A program made the translations under genes and the position numbers. This document shows, piece by piece, positions 15,109 through 24,180 of a stretch of 35,428 nucleotides of DNA. Where the stretch lies: contig JAEWDX010000277.1 in NCBI GenBank assembly GCA_023389895.1, positions 1 to 35,428 of the forward strand, written 5' to 3'. The notes under the pieces were generated by a model that saw nothing but the letters and a program-made list of their open reading frames with translations, was not told the DNA's origin and did no database searches. How positions within the stretch are numbered: the stretch's first letter is position 1; each line of letters starts with the position of its first letter. This stretch comes from Bacillota bacterium (GTDB lineage Bacteria > Bacillota > Bacilli > Bacillales > Cytobacillaceae).

Positions 15109-15981
15109 CTAAAATTTCCATTTTTTATATAAGATGTATGAGATTGGTGTACACATTGTAGCCAATATAGGATAACCACTACTGGAAATGATCTTACTAT
15201 ACTTTAATTTAGCAAATAAACCATACGTAACATATAAAACCATTTTTTTTATTCTTATTTTTATTGAAATATCCTTTGTTAAAAACTCTTTAGAAATTGC
15301 CATTCCTCCTAAAGGATTCCTCACTCTCATTCCTCTACCAGCTATTGATAGACCATCTTCAAGATACTCTCCTAGATAAATTACTTTGTTAATAAACAAA
15401 CATTTATATTTATTACCAATTCTTTTATGCACAATTCCCTCCCCAATAAATCTCTCGCTTTTATAAACTGGAAAAGGAAATTCTTTACGATTATTCGTTA
15501 AATAAACTGATCTCTTATCACCTTTAATTCCTGAGTTAATCATTATATCAGTATAAGACGAAATGAATTCATCTTCGGGAAACTTATCACCAATTAAATT
15601 CCCTTTAATATCACTTTGTAAAAACCAATATGACCCTATATCAGTTCTTTCTTTATATAAATTCCATGTTTCAAAAATAACACTTACAGCATCCTCTGTT
15701 AGATAATCATCACTATCTACTATAAAAGTAAGTGGAGTTTCAATTTTATCAATTCCCACATTTATTGCTGTATGTTTGCCCTCATTTTTTTTGTAAATGT
15801 ATTTAATCAATACAGAAGAGTTTTTCTTGATTTTGTTAACACACTCTTCCGTATCATCTGTGCTACCATCATCAATAATTAGCCACTCAAATTCTTTAAA
15901 GATCTGCTTTTCCAGACTTTCATGAAGTCTTTTCAATGTGTGAGCTCTATTATATGCAGGTGTTAAAATAGTAAGAAACAT
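15109..15981 (-). CDS. Family 2 glycosyltransferase
   Basis: 290 residues from the ATG at 15981. AAAGGTGG lies 8 nt upstream of it, while the upstream in-frame GTG at 15993 falls inside that ribosome site, so the ATG is preferred. The GT-A fold signature is plain: TILTPAYNRAHTLKRLHESL at the N-terminus, WLIIDDGSTDDT (about 33-44), GKHTAINVGI (about 68-77) and FIVDSDDYL (the metal-binding DxD). GT2 enzymes add one sugar from a nucleotide donor to the lipid-linked repeat unit on the cytoplasmic face. Sugar specificity cannot be read. It lies between the EpsG-type polymerase and the flippase, so it probably adds a late or branching sugar of the repeat unit. Confidence 0.9.
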   Translation of the reverse strand: MFLTILTPAYNRAHTLKRLHESLEKQIFKEFEWLIIDDGSTDDTEECVNKIKKNSSVLIKYIYKKNEGKHTAINVGIDKIETPLTFIVDSDDYLTEDAVSVIFETWNLYKERTDIGSYWFLQSDIKGNLIGDKFPEDEFISSYTDIMINSGIKGDKRSVYLTNNRKEFPFPVYKSERFIGEGIVHKRIGNKYKCLFINKVIYLGEYLEDGLSIAGRGMRVRNPLGGMAISKEFLTKDISIKIRIKKMVLYVTYGLFAKLKYSKIISSSGYPILATMCTPISYILYKKWKF

Positions 15982-16003
15982 ACTTCTATCCACCTTTCCA
16001 ACT

Positions 16004-17128
16004 TTATTGAAGTGTTATAAATATTTGCCTATAAGTAATGATAATTAAAATGAAAATAAAGATTAAATAATAAAGTATTTTTTTCTTTTGATTATTAATT
16101 GTATTAAATAAATAAGGGACTAAAACCAAAGTAGGTAGTAAGAAATACATGCCCATTCTAAAAAACCAATACATGTTGTAAGTTAAAAGCCAACAAACTG
16201 AATAAAAAACGGAACATACAATATAAAAATCTGCTTTATACAATATTTGCTTTAGTTTATTTCTTCTTGCTATTGCCACTATCGTTAGGAAGTAGAAAGG
16301 TAGACCTTTTAAAATTGAAGTTAATGATCCTCCACCCGTTGATAGATTCATATCTTCAACATCTATAAATTGATCAATATATGGTATTTTGGGCAATATC
16401 ATATTAATTGTAAAGCCAAATGAAACGAGGACTACAATAGAAATTATTATAAGATAGAAATATTCTTTTGATGTTTTAACTCTTTTGAAAATAAAAAATA
16501 CGGGAAATAATATTATAGAAGTTGCATGAAATGATAATGCGACTATACAATAGAAAAAATATTTAAATTTTTGCTCCCTTAAATATGCAATAAATGCCAA
16601 GTTAACGAAAGAAACTGATAGAGTCTGACGTAATAGAAATGTTGAATAAAAAAAATATAAACTTGCCAAGTACAGAAACACTAACAGAGCGTAACTTTTA
16701 CTTATTTTGGAAGCAGTATATAAATTTATAAATGTTGTAATGAAAGCCACAAACAAAAAAAGCCAATATGGGTTATCCGTAAAACTATCTATTAACATAT
16801 TTATTAATAAAAACCCAATTTCTGTTCCAGAATTGTATAAAGCTCCTAGTGATTCATAATATGCTGGATACCTATATAAGAAACTCCATGCATATCTGTT
16901 AGTATCCATTAAATATCCTGATGTTGCTAGGTAGGCTGAATACAAACTAAGAGTAATCGCTATAAGAAAAATATTAAGAATAGGCGCTCTATTCATTTGT
17001 TTAGTTAATACTTCACTCTTTATAAATGAGTTATGCTTATATTTAAGTTTTTGAAAAAAGTATTGCCTAAAAAGAGCAAGATTCACAACTAACATTGTCA
17101 CTGCAGTATAAATCATTAAATTAAACAT
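16004..17128 (-). CDS. EpsG-family polysaccharide polymerase (Wzy-like)
   Basis: 374 residues with about ten membrane helices. EpsG-type features are the TSGYLMDTNRYAWSFLY stretch (about 69-85), GTEIGFLLINML (about 100-111) and FLLRQTLSVSFVNLAFIAYL (about 164-183), including the conserved Arg-Gln in the RQ-x-L/I motif. Such proteins polymerise flipped repeat units on the outer membrane face. The flippase and the Wzz-like/BY-kinase pair in the same operon complete the Wzx/Wzy machine. It is followed after 22 bp by the GT2 gene. The ribosome site (GAGTGAAG) is weak, and an alternative ATG exists at codon 5. Confidence 0.85.
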   Translation of the reverse strand: MFNLMIYTAVTMLVVNLALFRQYFFQKLKYKHNSFIKSEVLTKQMNRAPILNIFLIAITLSLYSAYLATSGYLMDTNRYAWSFLYRYPAYYESLGALYNSGTEIGFLLINMLIDSFTDNPYWLFLFVAFITTFINLYTASKISKSYALLVFLYLASLYFFYSTFLLRQTLSVSFVNLAFIAYLREQKFKYFFYCIVALSFHATSIILFPVFFIFKRVKTSKEYFYLIIISIVVLVSFGFTINMILPKIPYIDQFIDVEDMNLSTGGGSLTSILKGLPFYFLTIVAIARRNKLKQILYKADFYIVCSVFYSVCWLLTYNMYWFFRMGMYFLLPTLVLVPYLFNTINNQKKKILYYLIFIFILIIITYRQIFITLQ

Positions 17129-17192
17129 ATCTTCACTCGCTTCAAGCCAAATTAATTTATCCCTATATACTAAAAGTAATTTCTTGGTTAAT

Positions 17193-18335
17193 TTATAAGT
17201 GAGTAGAACTTTTATAAAAGTTCTCTAACCACTTTATTTGTGAATTTATGTCATATCCTTTTTGCTTTATTCTTTCTATTTCTTTCGGTCTAACATTATT
17301 AGGTAAATTGAATAACAATTCTAACCATGAATCTCTGGTTTCTTCTAATGATTTAAAATACACAAGTCCTAATCCCATATCTATTTCGCTAGTAACACTT
17401 TCAGAAACTATACATGGTAATGATGCTGCCTGAGCCTCAATTACAACATTAGGCATTCCTTCAAATAATGAAGGTAAAACAAGAACATCAAAAACACTCA
17501 TAAGTTTATTAACGTCGTTACGTAATCCCAAAAATAATATTTTTTCATTCAAACCTATCTCTGAAACTTGTTTTTCAAAATCATTTCTTAACGGCCCATC
17601 TCCAACAAGACAAAGCATAGACTCTATTCCTGTTTTATTTATTTGGTCAAATAAATTAATTAAAAATGAATGATTTTTTACAGGAGTAAAACTTCCAACA
17701 TGCCCAATTACAAAAGAATCTATCGGTATACCTAACGCCTTTCGTAGATTCTCTCTTGCTTCAGGATCATACTTATAAAATTCTAGATCCTTTGCATTAG
17801 GAACTATTTTTATCTCTGTTTGAGCTATCTTTTTACCATATAACCATTCACCAGCATCTTCTCCTACTGCCCAAAAATGAGTAGCACCTTTTTTAATAAA
17901 ATGTTTCATCATTTTTTTAAAATGATTTTCTATAAAACTCTTGATATTTGAATTTTTGACTCCTTGCTGTGCAGAATGGCTTTGAGCTATTCGTACAGAT
18001 ACATTATTTTTTTTTGCTATATTTAAAAACAGCCCTGACCAAGTATTCATATGACAATGAACAATTTTATACTCTTGGTGACTTTTAAAAAATTCATCTA
18101 TTTTTTTAATGAATTTATTTAGTCCTACATTCCTAACGCTAGGAATCCTATAAATTTTACCACCTAAGCTTTCTATTTCTTCATCAAAAACACCGTTTTC
18201 TTCTCTTGTTACAAGAAAATCAAATTGAAACTTATTCCTATCTAATTTTCTGTATATATTCATAATTTGGGTTTCGATGCCACCTCTATTCATAACTGCT
18301 ACAATTCGCAAAATACGTATAGGATAGTTATCCAT
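17193..18335 (-). CDS. Family 4 glycosyltransferase (EpsF-like)
   Basis: 380 residues. N-terminal acceptor half: RILRIVAVMNRGGIETQIMN (about 7-26) with the glycine-rich GG-x-E motif, and IVHCHMNTWSGLF with the conserved His pair region. C-terminal donor half: FVIGHVGSFTPVKNH (about 208-222), CLVGDGPLR (about 242-250), ILFLGLRNDV and the EX7E-like PSLFEGMPNVVIEAQAAS segment (about 287-304). This is the GT-B retaining fold (GT4) close to EpsF of Bacillus subtilis. It adds a sugar to the lipid-linked intermediate at the membrane. It sits between the CapK-like gene and the polymerase gene, with a very AT-rich sequence. Donor and linkage unknown. Confidence 0.9.
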   Translation of the reverse strand: MDNYPIRILRIVAVMNRGGIETQIMNIYRKLDRNKFQFDFLVTREENGVFDEEIESLGGKIYRIPSVRNVGLNKFIKKIDEFFKSHQEYKIVHCHMNTWSGLFLNIAKKNNVSVRIAQSHSAQQGVKNSNIKSFIENHFKKMMKHFIKKGATHFWAVGEDAGEWLYGKKIAQTEIKIVPNAKDLEFYKYDPEARENLRKALGIPIDSFVIGHVGSFTPVKNHSFLINLFDQINKTGIESMLCLVGDGPLRNDFEKQVSEIGLNEKILFLGLRNDVNKLMSVFDVLVLPSLFEGMPNVVIEAQAASLPCIVSESVTSEIDMGLGLVYFKSLEETRDSWLELLFNLPNNVRPKEIERIKQKGYDINSQIKWLENFYKSSTHL

Positions 18336-18368
18336 ATATCAACAACACCAACCCTAATTTTAGTAATC

Positions 18369-19742
18369 TTAATTGATACTTACATTATTTTTTATCATTT
18401 TAAATTTCCCACTTTTTTCTCGCGAAATATCATCGACATGTTCGATTGTGATTTTCGTTTTTGATCCAAACTTATGAATAAATTCTTCTCTCAATAAATC
18501 ATCATACTCAGATTTATAAAGCTTTTTATCCACCTCAAGTTTTATTGTTATCTCATCTATTTTTTTCTGAACTGTTTGAGCTCTAATTAATGCATTCGGC
18601 ATATTTTTAAATAGATTTGCAACATTTCCACTATTAATCTTTGCACCATCTGCACTATAAAGAAAATCTAGTCTCCTCCCTTGAATTTCTTCTACAACGG
18701 AGGTCTTCATACCGCATTTGCATATTGTATTTTCCTTACTTAGAATCATTGTATCGCCAATACGATAACGAATTAACGGTGTACCATGCGTGGTAAAACT
18801 AGTTACTAGAACCTCATTACTATTCTTATCAAAATGCTCAAATATACCTGAATCTAATTCTAAATGCAATACTTGATTGCTGCACTCTGTAACAAATGGT
18901 GCCCCTTCACTTGAAGCATACTGATCATAAACCTTACATTTGAATACTCTCTCTAATAATTCCCTTCCTGTTTGTGTTAAAGTTTCAGATGTTGGAAAAA
19001 TCGCAATGGGTGTAAACTCCAGTTTAATATTATGTCTTTCAATGAAAGCAGCAACGTCACATATTGACATAAAAAAACCGTCAATTGCTTGGGGCATGAA
19101 TTTATTCAACGAATTAACATAATATCTCATATTATCTTCTGTAAGATGAAACGAAGAGTAAATCATTTGCTTACATGCCGCATTATACCTCCAGAAAACT
19201 TTCCTCTTTTGACACGGTGGAATAATATGTTTTCCATTAAAAGTTGCACGTCTCATTTTTCTGTGTTTGAAACCGACACGTGCTTTAAAATGATCAAGCG
19301 AGGCCATTCTTCTCATCATATCTTCTGGTGTAAATAATACCACAAGTGATTTTCCTGTCGTTCCTCCAGTATGCCCTTCTACGGCTCCTTTGTGCGGTAT
19401 TGTAAATACATCGTCGATATTTTCCCGTAACATTTCCTTATCAACTATAGGTAATTGCTTAAGATCATCAATTGTTTGAATAGAATCAATATCAATTTCC
19501 TTATATAAATTTCTATAAAACTTACTATTTTCTACAGCATACTTGATAAACCTTTCTAATTCCTTATTTTGAAAATCTAACTGTTCTTTCAAACTCCAAT
19601 TATCAAATTTCGATAAAAAATCTAAATATTCATGATACTTCTTTCCATAACGAGTCTTATTGCGTTGATAACCAGATATTGAAACCATCAGATTTTGAAA
19701 AAATATTGGTACTCTATCATATAGTTTTTCAAATAATCCCAT
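18369..19742 (-). CDS. CapK-like adenylate-forming enzyme (phenylacetate-CoA ligase family)
   Basis: 457 residues. ANL-superfamily signatures: EGHTGGTTGKS (about 122-132, the phosphate-binding loop), YDQYASSEGAPFVTEC (about 287-302, the Y-x-x-S/T-E adenylate motif) and LIRYRIGDTMIL (about 341-352). A Cys pair in the C-terminal half (CKCGM) may be structural. Relatives in capsule clusters are called CapK. They are expected to activate a carboxylic acid as an acyl-adenylate, but their substrate is mostly unknown. No CoA-dependent sugar acyltransferase is visible in this window. One option is modification or amide formation on the uronic acid predicted from the neighbouring dehydrogenase. The ATG shares one base with the epimerase stop (TAATG), and AAGGAG precedes it. 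Confidence 0.85.
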   Translation of the reverse strand: MGLFEKLYDRVPIFFQNLMVSISGYQRNKTRYGKKYHEYLDFLSKFDNWSLKEQLDFQNKELERFIKYAVENSKFYRNLYKEIDIDSIQTIDDLKQLPIVDKEMLRENIDDVFTIPHKGAVEGHTGGTTGKSLVVLFTPEDMMRRMASLDHFKARVGFKHRKMRRATFNGKHIIPPCQKRKVFWRYNAACKQMIYSSFHLTEDNMRYYVNSLNKFMPQAIDGFFMSICDVAAFIERHNIKLEFTPIAIFPTSETLTQTGRELLERVFKCKVYDQYASSEGAPFVTECSNQVLHLELDSGIFEHFDKNSNEVLVTSFTTHGTPLIRYRIGDTMILSKENTICKCGMKTSVVEEIQGRRLDFLYSADGAKINSGNVANLFKNMPNALIRAQTVQKKIDEITIKLEVDKKLYKSEYDDLLREEFIHKFGSKTKITIEHVDDISREKSGKFKMIKNNVSIN

Positions 19743-20716
19743 TACAAATTCTCCTTATACCACTGTATAGCAGTCTCTATACCTCGCTCAAAACTCCATT
19801 CTGGTCTATAATCTAACATTTCCTTTGCTTTACTTATATTAGCATTACTATGCTTAATGTCACCTCTACGCTCAGGTCCAAAAATCGGCTGAATATCTTT
19901 TCTTAATGCTTTCAATAACTGGGTGTAGATATCAATTAAAAACTCTCTTCCACCGTATGCTATATTATATGATTGTCCTGCTGCTTCATGGGATGCTTTA
20001 CATGCTTTCAAATTAGCTTCTATTACATTTTCGATATAGGTAAAATCCCGACTCTGCTTCCCGTCTCCATTAATAGTCGGTTCCTCATCATTCAATAGTT
20101 GTTTAATAAATTTCGGAATAACCGCTGCATATGCCCCCTCAGGATTTTGCCTTCTACCAAACACATTAAAATATCGTAGACCAAAAGTGTCAAGACCATA
20201 CAGTTTTGTATAGAGTTTTCCGTATTCCTCATCAACCCTTTTAGTAAGCGCATATGGAGACAGTAAGTTCCCTTCTCTTCCTTCTTTTTTAGGAAGATTA
20301 GGTTCATCACCATACACTGATGAACTAGAGGCGTATACAAATTTCTTTACTCCTTTTTGTCTAGAAGCTTCCATCATGTTCAAAGTGCCCTTTATATTTA
20401 TCTCTTCATACAATAGTGGCATCTCAATACTTCTCGGAACACTTCCCCATGCCGCTTGATGTAAAACAAAATCAATACCTTCACAGGCAATTATACAGGT
20501 TTCAATTTCCCGAATATCTCCCTCAATGAATTCATAATTTGGGTTATCTAAAAATTCTTCTACATTTTCTTTCCTACCAGTTGAAAAGTTATCAAGGCCT
20601 CTGACTTTATATCCTAGCTTAAGAATTGCCTCCACTAAATTTGAGCCGATGAAACCAGCTGATCCAGTCACTAAAAATTTTGTTCCCTCTGGAAATTTTA
20701 TATTTTCATATCCCAT
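19742..20716 (-). CDS. UDP-N-acetylhexosamine 4-epimerase (WbpP/TviC-like SDR)
   Basis: 324 residues from ATG 20716. GGAGG lies 7 nt before this codon and the longer frame from 20755 lies inside the previous gene, so this start is chosen. Extended SDR features: VTGSAGFIGSNL (about 16-27, NAD binding), YASSSSVYGDEP (about 128-139), catalytic SPYALTK with Tyr155/Lys159, and RYFNVFGRRQNPEGAYAAVIPKF, which is typical of the WbpP/TviC group. Such enzymes interconvert UDP-GlcNAc and UDP-GalNAc, or their uronic acids. Immediately upstream (1 bp) is a UDP-HexNAc 6-dehydrogenase, the same pair that makes UDP-GalNAcA for Salmonella Vi antigen and Pseudomonas O6. Production of UDP-GalNAcA here is therefore likely but not proven. 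Confidence 0.88.
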   Translation of the reverse strand: MGYENIKFPEGTKFLVTGSAGFIGSNLVEAILKLGYKVRGLDNFSTGRKENVEEFLDNPNYEFIEGDIREIETCIIACEGIDFVLHQAAWGSVPRSIEMPLLYEEINIKGTLNMMEASRQKGVKKFVYASSSSVYGDEPNLPKKEGREGNLLSPYALTKRVDEEYGKLYTKLYGLDTFGLRYFNVFGRRQNPEGAYAAVIPKFIKQLLNDEEPTINGDGKQSRDFTYIENVIEANLKACKASHEAAGQSYNIAYGGREFLIDIYTQLLKALRKDIQPIFGPERRGDIKHSNANISKAKEMLDYRPEWSFERGIETAIQWYKENL

Positions 20717-20717
20717 T

Positions 20718-22100
20718 TTATAACCTCCAATATAAAAGACCAGAATTCTCTGCATCTTGTCTATTAAACATTCCTTTTATATCGATTAAGACACACTTGT
20801 TTTTCTTAATCTCTTCGTCAGCCTCAGATGTTGCAGCTACCTCTTTCATAACTTCTAAATTGGAATACCCTGTTGTTCTAAACATTCTTTTAATTTCTTC
20901 TAGACATATTAACTTAAACTCTTCATGAGGTACTGCAAATATTACTGCATCCACTTCTTTCACCTCATCTACTTCACAAGTACTGATTCTATATTCATGC
21001 CATAAATTTTCTTTATCCGCTACAGGATCGACGACTTTAACTTCTACTCCGTACTCTTCTAATTCTTTAATTACATCTACTACTTTTGTATTTCGAACAT
21101 CAGGGCAATTTTCTTTAAATGTAACACCAAAAATGGCTACCTTTGAACCATTTATTTGCTTATTAGTTTTGATCATTTTCTTAACTGTACTTTCAGCTAC
21201 ATATTTACCCATATCATCATTTATTTTTCGTCCTGAAAGAATAATTTGGGAATGGTAACCCATTTGCTCCGCTTTGTATGTAAGGTAGTATGGATCAACC
21301 CCAATACAGTGACCACCAACTAATCCAGGAGAAAAATTAAGAAAGTTCCATTTTGTTCCAGCCGCCTCCAGTACTGCTTTTGTATCAATGCCCATTTTAT
21401 TAAATATGATAGATAGTTCATTCATAAAAGCAATATTAATATCACGTTGTGAATTCTCTATAACCTTTGCAGCCTCAGCCACCTTTATGCTTTTTGCTTT
21501 ATACACACCAGCTTCAACAACTAATTCATATATTTTTGCAACAGTATCTAAAGTTTCTTCATCTTGACCTGATACAACTTTTACAATGGTCTCTAATCTA
21601 TGAACTTTATCACCAGGATTAATTCTTTCTGGAGAATAACCAACTTTAAAATCTACTCCACACTCTAATCCAGATTCTTTTTCTAAAATTGGAACACAAA
21701 TATCTTCAGTTACACCTGGATAAACAGTAGATTCAAATACAACTATCGAACCTTTTGTTAAGTTTCTACCTAAAGTGCGACTTGCAGATTCTACAGGTGT
21801 TAAATCAGGTGTATGATCATCTTTTACAGGTGTAGGAACAGCTACAATATGAAATTTTGCGTCTCTAAGCCTAGTTTCATCTGAAGTAAAATCAACAGTT
21901 GTATTTTTGATTACTTCATTTCCCACTTCTTTTGTAGGATCTACATCATTTTTATAAAGTTGAATTTTTTCTTTATTAACGTCAAAGCCAATCACATCAG
22001 CTTTTTTAGCAAAAGCAACAGCTATTGGCATACCAACATAACCTAGTCCAATTAATGAAATTTTCGCTCCTCTATTAACAATCTTCTCATATAAGTTCAT
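20718..22100 (-). CDS. UDP-N-acetylhexosamine 6-dehydrogenase (WbpO/TviB-like)
   Basis: 460 residues. It oxidises C6 of a UDP-N-acetylhexosamine to the uronic acid with two NAD+. Seen: the Rossmann motif GLGYVGMPIA (about 18-27), VPTPVKDDHTPDL (about 88-100), FESTVYPGVTED (about 122-133), GYSPERINPGD (about 154-164) and the catalytic loop GLVGGHCIGVDPYY with Cys265. A C-terminal UDP-binding domain with GVTFKENCPDVRN follows. The GHCIGVDPYYLTYKA form and the partner 4-epimerase one base downstream point to the WbpO/TviB (UDP-GlcNAc or UDP-GalNAc) branch rather than UDP-glucose dehydrogenases. GAGGAG lies a few bases before the ATG. It gives the polymer an acidic sugar. Confidence 0.88.
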   Translation of the reverse strand: MNLYEKIVNRGAKISLIGLGYVGMPIAVAFAKKADVIGFDVNKEKIQLYKNDVDPTKEVGNEVIKNTTVDFTSDETRLRDAKFHIVAVPTPVKDDHTPDLTPVESASRTLGRNLTKGSIVVFESTVYPGVTEDICVPILEKESGLECGVDFKVGYSPERINPGDKVHRLETIVKVVSGQDEETLDTVAKIYELVVEAGVYKAKSIKVAEAAKVIENSQRDINIAFMNELSIIFNKMGIDTKAVLEAAGTKWNFLNFSPGLVGGHCIGVDPYYLTYKAEQMGYHSQIILSGRKINDDMGKYVAESTVKKMIKTNKQINGSKVAIFGVTFKENCPDVRNTKVVDVIKELEEYGVEVKVVDPVADKENLWHEYRISTCEVDEVKEVDAVIFAVPHEEFKLICLEEIKRMFRTTGYSNLEVMKEVAATSEADEEIKKNKCVLIDIKGMFNRQDAENSGLLYWRL

Positions 22101-22117
22101 GTTGAATTCTCCTCTTT

Positions 22118-23227
22118 TTATGTTAAACCCATTTCCTTCATAATCTTTTTATTAATAATCTCCACATCATATTTTTCTTTTGCAATCTTCAAACTTTCTT
22201 TCCCCATGTTTTTACACACTTCTTGATTAGATATTAGGTACTCCATCTTATTTACTAGTTCTTGGACATCTTTAACTTTTACCAAGAATCCATTCATCCC
22301 ATTAATAACAGTTTCTCTACATCCAGGTGCATCACTCGTGATGATTGACCTTCCCATTGCCATAGCTTCTAGTACAGTTTTAGGCGTACCTTCATGATAA
22401 GACGGTAATAAGTATGTGCTACATTGAGAGATAAATGGTCTCACATCGCTTTGTTCTCCAAAAAATTCAATAACTCCACTTTCTATATAGGGATTCAGTT
22501 CTTCTGACTTTATGGCAGAAGGATTGCTATCAAAAGGCCCTACTAGCATACAACGAACCTTCGGGTGCTTTGCCTTAACATTTTTACAAGCCTCAAGGTA
22601 TTCCATTATCCCTTTATCTTTGATAAGTCTTCCGATAAAAAGAAAGGCTGGATTCTGTGGTAATGGAGTTGGTTTGAATCTCTCAAGATTAACTCCGGAA
22701 CCATTTATAATAACGGTTTTATCACCTTTTATTAAACCGTTTAGAATAAACTCATTTTTATCATCTTGATTTTGAAAGAACACTTTTTTGCTAGATTTAC
22801 AAGCCACCCAATATTCAATTTTCATTATTGCTTTTACTATGCCGGTTTTAAAACCTCTCCCTCTGAATACCGAACCAAGTCCAGCTATTAACGGGTAAAT
22901 TTCAGAAATACCATTTATCTTTGCAGCTATACTCCCATAAACAACCGTTTTGGCTTGATATGCAAACACTTTGTCAGGTCTTTCTTTTTTCATAAACTGA
23001 TGAAGTGACCTCAAAGTTCTTAAGTCTTTTAGTGGATTCATACCATTTCGTTCTATATCTAACTGCCTATAATCGATACTGTGTTCTTCGAATTTTTTCT
23101 TCCAGTCTGCTTCAGGCTCAGAGCCTAGAGCAATAACGGTATGACCTTTTTTTATAAAGTTTTTCATCATATCCATACGAAACCAAAACAATGATGATGT
23201 ATGGCTCGATAGTACAGCTATTTTCAT
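22118..23227 (-). CDS. Family 4 glycosyltransferase
   Basis: 369 residues. N-terminal half: KIAVLSSHTSSLFWFRMDMM (about 2-21), DKVFAYQAKTVVYGSIAAK (about 100-118) and the PLIAGLGSVFRGRG stretch seen in WbnK/PglA-type enzymes that use GalNAc/hexose donors. C-terminal half: PAFLFIGRLIKDKGIMEYLE (about 188-207), VRCMLVGPFDSNPSAI and the EX7E-like PSYHEGTPKTVLEAMAMGR (about 277-295). It is a retaining GT-B enzyme. Because it follows the priming transferase and SDR genes, it is a good candidate to add the second sugar of the repeat unit. TAGGAG precedes the ATG. Specificity is inferred only loosely. Confidence 0.88.
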   Translation of the reverse strand: MKIAVLSSHTSSLFWFRMDMMKNFIKKGHTVIALGSEPEADWKKKFEEHSIDYRQLDIERNGMNPLKDLRTLRSLHQFMKKERPDKVFAYQAKTVVYGSIAAKINGISEIYPLIAGLGSVFRGRGFKTGIVKAIMKIEYWVACKSSKKVFFQNQDDKNEFILNGLIKGDKTVIINGSGVNLERFKPTPLPQNPAFLFIGRLIKDKGIMEYLEACKNVKAKHPKVRCMLVGPFDSNPSAIKSEELNPYIESGVIEFFGEQSDVRPFISQCSTYLLPSYHEGTPKTVLEAMAMGRSIITSDAPGCRETVINGMNGFLVKVKDVQELVNKMEYLISNQEVCKNMGKESLKIAKEKYDVEIINKKIMKEMGLT

Positions 23228-23252
23228 ATCAGTGCTCCTACTCTCATATTGA

Positions 23253-24152
23253 CTAGTTGCTATTTTTCTCTAGATACTCTCGTACTTCTACTTGAATTCC
23301 TCTTTCGAAAGTCATTGGATTATATTCGAAATCAATAGTTGCATTATCATGGGAATAATTTCTATTTTCCCCCATTCTCTGGACTTTCTCTATATAATCA
23401 ATTCTTCCTAGAGTCAGAGTTTTAAGAATTCTCGCCAAAAATACCCCTAAACTTAATGGTACGCTGATATAAACGGTTTTTTTATTGAGCTCTGTGCTTA
23501 TTAACTTGAATACTTCAATCATTTTGATTGGCTTCTCACCAGTTAGATCATAAGCTTTCCCGTCAGTTTTTTCAGGAGACATTAATACAGTGAAAAATGC
23601 ATTTCCTAAATCTCTGGCATTTACTGGTTGGATTAAACTATTTCCACCACTGATGATAGGCATAATTCTAAGCTTATCTACCATCTTAATAAACTTACTC
23701 ATATTTCTATCACAGAGATCTCCATATATCATAGAAGGTCTCAAAATTGTAATATTTGTTTGGCACTTTGGGTCGCCTTTTAATTCTACAATTTTTTGTT
23801 CTATTTTCTTATATCCTTCAGATGCATACTTGAATTCTGAGTATATTCCTGTTGTGTGTACTAATATCACTCTTTTTACATTATTCTTTATAGCTACTTG
23901 TAAAACCATGGGAGAGTGATGAATATTATAGATATGCATTACAGTTTCAACACCATCCATTACTCTATCAATAAATTTTCTTTCGTCTAAATCTCCAACT
24001 ATCTTTTCTATTAATAACCCACTGTTATCTAATTGCGAAGTGTCAGATGTTTCCCTAACAATACAGCGAATGGGACCTTCATATTTGTTATTAATAAGTT
24101 CTTGTAAAAAATATCTTCCCGTATGACCAGTAATTCCTGTAACTAATAACAT
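23253..24152 (-). CDS. NAD(P)-dependent SDR, possible 4-ketoreductase/epimerase of the priming sugar
   Basis: 299 residues. The N-terminal nucleotide site LLVTGITGHTGRYFL (about 2-16) is clear. LRPSMIYGD (about 136-144) and the NARDLGNAFF segment match extended SDRs acting on nucleotide sugars. The usual YxxxK is altered: Tyr114 is followed by Lys115, Lys116 and Glu118 (EGYKKIEQK), so the catalytic lysine is shifted or lost. Its gene begins 28 bp after the priming transferase. In clusters with a CapD/WbpM-type dehydratase, an SDR at this place often reduces the UDP-4-keto-6-deoxy product to UDP-QuiNAc or UDP-FucNAc (WbpV-type). That role is an inference. NmrA-like non-catalytic function is an alternative. 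Confidence 0.78.
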   Translation of the reverse strand: MLLVTGITGHTGRYFLQELINNKYEGPIRCIVRETSDTSQLDNSGLLIEKIVGDLDERKFIDRVMDGVETVMHIYNIHHSPMVLQVAIKNNVKRVILVHTTGIYSEFKYASEGYKKIEQKIVELKGDPKCQTNITILRPSMIYGDLCDRNMSKFIKMVDKLRIMPIISGGNSLIQPVNARDLGNAFFTVLMSPEKTDGKAYDLTGEKPIKMIEVFKLISTELNKKTVYISVPLSLGVFLARILKTLTLGRIDYIEKVQRMGENRNYSHDNATIDFEYNPMTFERGIQVEVREYLEKNSN

Positions 24153-24180
24153 ATCTACACCTCTATCATCCTATCTACTT

